Source of the DNA: Balamuthia mandrillaris
Lineage: Eukaryota > Discosea > Longamoebia > Balamuthiidae
Length of the DNA stretch: 64,000 nucleotides
Assembly: GCA_031835245.1 (NCBI GenBank)
Contig: JAVKOQ010000077.1
Coordinates: forward strand, 117,501 to 181,500
Direction of reading: 5' to 3'
Numbering within the stretch: the stretch's first letter is position 1; each line of letters opens with the position of its first letter. Positions 59,301-64,000 of the stretch are shown here, piece after piece. Both the position numbers and the translations under genes were made by a program. Under the pieces are notes generated by a model that did no database searches, was not told the DNA's origin, and was given only the letters and a program-made list of their open reading frames with translations.

Positions 59301-60807
59301 GGATATCGAGTTTGTATGCCGTTGAAGCTAGTTCATGTGATCTTCTTTCAATGTTGTTTCACCTGTATGCAGACTTTGCAAGGTGGAAGAATGGATGGTA
59401 TGCAAGGGAAATCTTTGATGATGCCTTCCATATGTTTCATCACTGTAGCACTTGCATGACCTAATTGTTGATGCCATAGTAGGATTTGGTTGGTAGAATT
59501 TTTGAGTTCGGTAGCTGCGAGAGCCCTTTCAAGTGATGAAGAGGAAGAGTAGACGTTTGTGAGGTAGTAGTTGCCACCCATCTTTTGTCCTTTGGCAGGA
59601 CATCAGTAATGATGATGTTGTTGTTGTTGGCCGGAATGATGTGGTCACCAATGCCGACTGCTTTGACCTCAAAGTTGTTGCCGAGAAGGATAGGAATAGG
59701 TGGACGAAGGGGACGAAAGTTTGAGAGGAGAGAGCGATTGCATGTCATGTGCTTTGTAGCACCCGAGTCAATATACCATAAATGTTCAATGTTATTAGAC
59801 TGAGAAGAAGTAGATGCAGAAGAGGAAGAGGAGGAAGAGGCATTTGCCTGAGAGGATTGGTTGTATCTGCCGTAGCAGATGTCGGCCATGTGTCCAGTCT
59901 TGTGGCAGATCTGGCATTCGGCCCTCTGTTGTCCTCTGCGTTGTTGCTGTCTCAGCCGTTGTAGGTATCGCTGCTGCTGACCGGGGGGTGCCTGCTGCCG
60001 TCCATTCTGGTGTCCATGGCCGGTGGATGGTCTCTGCCTCTCTTTGCCTTTTTCTTTGACCCATAGCGCGCCTTCTGCAGGTCGTTCGTTGCTTAGTCTT
60101 GCCTTGTGTAGAAGAAGAGTAGATGTGATGGAGCTGAGCGAGAAGGGTTTGTCTGAGGAGAAAAGCGGTGTGATTCGGTTCTCCCATTCTTTGCCGAGTC
60201 CGTTGAGGATGATGAAGGCTAGTATGTCTTCGGGAAGTTGTATTTTAAGGTCGTTAAGTTTTTGTTCAAGGCGCTGGACTCGTTCGATCCAAGTGCTGAT
60301 GTTTTCACTTGCCTCTTTCTGTGCAGTGAAGAATCGTTTGAGGAGGAAGAAGCAATGACCGCGGTTCTGGTTGTTGAACTGTTTGTTTAGTGCGTCATAA
60401 GCGTCCTTAGCGCGTTCTTTTTGTATGTAAATGTGGTGCTTATCGGGTACAGTCATCGCAAGTAGAAGGAGTACTTGTGTGTTTTTAGTCTCCCATCTTT
60501 GTTTCTCTTCAGTTGAAGCTTGAGTGTTTGGCGGGTTCTCATCAATGATGTTAAGAAGTCCTCGTTGTTTGAGAAGTAGACGTATGGTCCATGACCAGCT
60601 TTCCCATTTGCCGTCGTCTAGTTTCTTGATCTCCGAGAGTTTCTCTCCAAAAATGGATGAAGAAGATGTGGTTGTGTTGAGCGAAGATGAGTTGGACGGG
60701 GTTCGGGAAGAAGCAGAAGAGGATGATGATGCCGCGGAGTCAGTGTTAGCGTTAGTGGTAGTGTCTGCCATTGTTATCGCAGTCAACTGGGCTGTGGGCC
60801 CATAACC

Positions 60808-61043
60808 TGTTGGAAGGTATGGTCCAGAGTGCGCAGAACCAGTAGTGTGAGTGTGGTGTGTGTGGTCAAGTTCTTGTTATCGCTGTTATTTTATTATCCT
60901 CCAAAGAGGTGTCTTATATACTTATTACAAAAGAAATTTCATTTCTTCATTCTTTCTTCGTTGTGGAATTTCTGTGGTGTTTCTGGGATGTTGACAGGAA
61001 TGCATTGGGAAAGTTCTGAACTGGGAAGTTCGGAGTTTCAACA
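60808..61043 (-). repeat. LTR of copia element B (5' LTR)
   Basis: 236 bases, adjacent to the primer-binding site. Right border GTGAG, identical to the left border of the element. Confidence 0.93.
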
Positions 61044-61783
61044 GTGAGCACCTTTTGTCTGATTCAGATGTTGAAGATGAACCTAACTCATTCTCATTTG
61101 AACTGTATCATTTCATTGATGATGGTGGTGGCCCCTCTCAACAACTCTTCTCCTCCGATCTCTCTGGTAGTGCCCCAGACGATTCATTCTCAGAACCTCA
61201 GCTCGCCCAATCCTTGCCACCTGAATCAGAAGAAGAAGAAGATGAAGATAACAACATACCAGCATCAATGTCCTTCAACAAGGAAGCACTCCCTTCTCGC
61301 TCTTCTACTACCCCGACTACAACGTCACCTTCAGGGGGAGCATCTCTATCAACCAACTCGCTCTTGCCTGGCTCAGCACCCTCATCTCCGAGAAGACCTT
61401 CCTCCTCCTCGTCCTCGGCACTCTCACTCCCGAGAACACCTCCCTCCTCCACTAACTCTAGGTGCTCTAACACAGGGGGAGCAGAATCATCATCATCATC
61501 ACGATTGTCTCCAGCCTCTCCAACCTCATGCAGAAAGCAGAAGAAAACCATTACAACAAAAGTCAAAGGGAAACATGTACAACTCCGCATCCCATCCTCT
61601 CAAGCTCCTTGACGCTCTCAGCGCAATTTGAAACCACCAGAGCAGTTAGCCAACCTCTACACACCCCAGCTCTACCTCTCGGTTGTCCTTCCTGCAAGCG
61701 TGAAGTTGCCAACCTCCGCAGAAGAAGCACTCAAAGATCCAAATTGGAATGCAGCCATGCATAGCGAAATCAACTCACTCATC

Positions 61784-62951
61784 CTCTGCCGGTGGGATAA
61801 AGCGGATATCCGCGGATAACTTCTATAAAAGGTAGGTATCCACAAAATCTGCTCGGATATTCGCTCTGCTGGCAGGATAAAGCGGATATCCATGGATAAC
61901 TTCTATAAAAGGTAGGTATCCACAAAATCTGCTCGGATATCTGATTGCTATGCTTATCTGCCCCCGGGTATCCGCCCCCGGGTATCCGCCAGAGGGCGGA
62001 TAATCATAGCGTCCCGATTAGGAAAGCCAATAGCAGAGAGGAGAGAAGAGAGGGGAGAGGACATGATCTCGGTGACGTGGGAGTTTCTTCCTATTGGTCA
62101 GTTTCATATTTTCCCCTCCGGCCGATTTTAGTTTTCTGTTTTAGTTTCTAAAATTTAAAATCTAAATCTTGAAAACAAGGCAGAGCCTTAGTCGAAAAAG
62201 CAGAGGAAGAAAGAGCAGTTGGGAGAGGAAAAAATGATGAGACCCAAAAGATTCTGTTGATGGTTCCCATGGTTGCTTGTAAGACTTGACAATTGGTACC
62301 GTAGGTCCCTGTGCGCTTTTTCTTTGTATTTCTGATATTCGCACTCACTTTATTCACAATTATTTCACCATCGCGTCACTTGCCTAACGACCATTTCTAC
62401 TTGGTGCTTTTCGCTTTTTCTCTGCATGTCAGTAAGAAGAGGTTTGTGATCATAGCAAAGAAAACCTTTACAACTATTTGCTTATTCTCTTTTCATTCCC
62501 CTCTCTGTTCATCTTTCTGCCCCTTCCAAAGAAGGCCTTGAATCAGGCAGAACCGAGTTCAACCAACAAGAACGACGCTGCGGCCAGTACCGTTCCAAAG
62601 CAGGTGATGAACCTCAACGGAGCATAGCGCACAGGAAGTGGCTCTGTAGCGAACATGATCTAGGCAGCAATGAGCAGCAACGTATCAAACTCATCTCTCC
62701 CTTCTCTTGTTATTTTTTTTTTACTGCAATAAAATTAAAATTTTTCAGACCAATAATAATTTTCTGATAATTATCAATGATAATCAATCGGAGCAGCATG
62801 ATGTCAGTGGCTTCCCAAAAAGGAACTCATCATATTATTTTTCAAACCCGTATCATAAAGTTTTTCAAATAAAAACAGCGGATATCCGACCGAATATCCG
62901 TGGATATACGGTACGGATACATCCGCCGGAGCGGATATCCCGCCGGCAGAG
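61784..62951. mobile_element. Short TIR element rich in GGATATCCG, inserted in copia element A
   Basis: The ends match in inverted orientation over 15 of 16 bases (CTCTGCCGGTGGGATA and CTCTGCCGGCGGGATA). The left terminal unit of about 80 bases (CTCTGC...GGATAAAGCGGATATCC...) is repeated in tandem (61784-61861 and 61864-61941). A doubled CCCGGGTATCCGCC follows at about 61961-61991. GGATATCCG-like motifs recur near both ends. The middle (62150-62750) shows no transposase. It is a non-autonomous DNA transposon by structure; the superfamily is not clear. Only TC borders both ends, so the target duplication may be 2 bases. Confidence 0.7.
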
Positions 62952-64000
62952 TCAAGAACAAGACTTACGTCCTTGTTCTGTGTCCGAAGAAAATCACCAG
63001 CCAAAAGCAGCAGAAGCATATCATCAAGTCCAAGTGGGTCCATCATCTCAAAGTCAACCCCAACGGTACCATTGATCACTACAAGTCCCATCTTGTTGCT
63101 AAAGGCTTCACTCAAGTTGCTGGTGTCGACTACTTCGAGACTTTCTCTCCAGTCGCTAAGCTTGTCTCGGTTCGCATCCTCATCTACATAGCCACCTCTG
63201 AAGACATGGAGCTTCACCAGATGGATGTCAACACTGCCTTTCTCTACGGCGTTCTTGATGTGGAAATCTACATGGAACAACCTGAAGGCTTCATCAATCC
63301 TAAGCGTCCAGACTGGGTATGGCGTCTCCAATGCTCTCTCTATGGCCTCAAGCAAGCTCCAAGAATCTGGAACCATGTCATCGATGAGTTCCTCAAGAGT
63401 CTTGGCTTCATGCAATCCTCGGCGGACCAGTGCATCTACATCAAGTTCAAAGGGGGAGAAAAATGTATCATCGCCCTTTATGTGGATGACTTACTCATTG
63501 CCACCTTGAATAAGCAACTTCTTGCCTACATCAAGTCTGAACTCTCTTGACATTTCAACATGAAAGACCTCGGTGAAGCAAAATACATCCTTGGGCTTGA
63601 AATCAAACACAACCACAAAAATCACAAAACCACTCTTCTTCAAACCAAGTACATGAATGATATCCTCAAACGCTTCAACCTCTCCAAAGAATCGTCCTTC
63701 TCACAGTTTACTCCTTTGGATCCTGGTGATGTTCTTCTCAAGAAACAACCAAACCAAAGCCCTCTGGACACCAAGATACCCTATCACAGCACAGTTGGCA
63801 GCCTCATGTATGCCATGGTTAGAACTCATCCTGACATTGCAGCTGCTGTCAGCCAAGTCTCTCAATTCCTCTCTGAGCCAACTCTTCAACATTGGAAGTC
63901 AGTGAAGCACATCCTCTGCTATCTCCTCGGAACCAGCAACTACGGGCTTCACATTGATGGAAACATCCCTAATCCTCTAAAACTTGTTGGCTACTCCGAC

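Larger units (their letters stand above)
56093..61043 (-). mobile_element. Copia (Ty1)-type LTR retrotransposon fossil B, nested in element A
   Basis: LTRs of 236 bases at 56093-56328 and 60808-61043 (TGTTGGAAGG...TTTCAACA) differ at about 7 positions (97 percent alike), so it is fairly recent. A perfect 5-base duplication GTGAG borders both ends. The primer-binding site GGTTATGGGCC lies inside the right LTR and the purine tract GAGGGGGAG inside the left LTR, both fitting minus-strand orientation. Parts on the minus strand: gag with Cys knuckle (CQICHKTGHMADIC) and protease start (YIDSGATKHMT) at about 59.5-60.8 kb, pre-integrase and integrase (58.4-59.5 kb), reverse transcriptase (ALYVDDMLIS, 56.9-57.85 kb) and RNase H (about 56.5-56.9 kb). 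Gag is one uninterrupted frame of about 441 residues. Pol is broken in several places, about five or six. Confidence 0.9.
53137..64000 (+). mobile_element. Copia (Ty1)-type LTR retrotransposon fossil A, right end outside the window
   Basis: A probable 5' LTR at 53137-53393 (TGTTGAAATT...TCTAACA) is followed at once by GGTTATGGGCC, a primer-binding site complementary to the anticodon arm of initiator tRNA-Met. Parts in order on the plus strand: gag (53.4-54.3 kb), protease (LDSGASKHM, about 54.4 kb), pre-integrase and integrase (54.9-56.0 kb), a Ser/Pro-rich linker (61.05-61.8 kb), reverse transcriptase (about 62.95-63.9 kb, ALYVDDLLIAT) and RNase H running off the end. Two younger insertions interrupt it: copia element B at 56093-61043 and a TIR element at 61784-62951. 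Besides these it has several breaks, roughly four or more. It is not functional as it stands. Confidence 0.85.

Overview
This is a 64 kb piece of a nuclear genome from a unicellular eukaryote. Its genes carry many short spliceosomal introns (about 50-250 bases, GT-AG with a few GC-AG), their coding parts are GC-rich, and simple repeats are everywhere. It holds a nuclear tRNA-Thr with clean A and B boxes, and saposin-like, coronin-7-like, TIR, Exo84 and IQGAP/filamin-type CH-domain genes. That mix fits a free-living amoeba (Amoebozoa, Acanthamoeba/Balamuthia-like) best, but nothing in the window proves the species.

From 1 to about 43.8 kb the window is gene-dense: 21 protein genes and one tRNA on both strands, usually 60-450 bases apart. 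In order they are: an RCC1-ankyrin-TIR protein (+, its 5' part lies outside the window); a CH-CH-C2 protein (-); a DA1-like LIM/HExxH peptidase (-); an FAD-dependent oxidoreductase with one frame change (+); a zinc-ribbon/LIM protein (+); a BTB-BACK-SPRY protein (+); a secreted two-domain saposin-like protein (+); an OXNAD1-like reductase (-); an Hsp20 (-); gluconokinase (+); a charged unknown protein (+); a tandem coronin of the coronin-7/POD-1 type (+); formate-tetrahydrofolate ligase (-); tRNA-Thr(UGU) (+); an ankyrin-like/nucleotidyltransferase-like protein (+); a small F-box protein with a giant TTC/TTG intron (+); a secretory-pathway spermidine-synthase-like protein (-); RIO1 kinase (-); mitochondrial ribosomal protein mS33 (+); a two-domain SppA peptidase (-); homogentisate 1,2-dioxygenase (-); and the exocyst subunit Exo84 (-). 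Splicing models were built by hand. For almost all of them every exon joins in phase and the summed length is a multiple of three.

From about 43.8 kb to the end no host gene is recognised. This part is AT-rich and is built of mobile elements: an element with long terminal inverted repeats that has itself received a small LTR-like insertion; solo LTRs; a gypsy-type fossil that has lost most of pol; two unidentified coding fragments; a large minisatellite; and a nest in which one copia-type element (+) has been entered by a second copia-type element (-, flanked by a perfect 5-base duplication) and by a short TIR element rich in GGATATCCG. The outer copia element runs off the right end.

The host genes are functionally mixed (cytoskeleton and trafficking, ubiquitin-type regulation, C1, tyrosine and gluconate metabolism, ribosome biogenesis, proteolysis) and do not form an operon-like system. 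The most notable single gene is the RCC1-ankyrin-TIR protein, which keeps the Glu expected of NAD-cleaving TIR domains. Genome-level oddities are sense-oriented pyrimidine repeats inside introns, recurrent GTTCGT splice donors, an 11-base motif found after three stop codons, and a four-copy B-box-like array.
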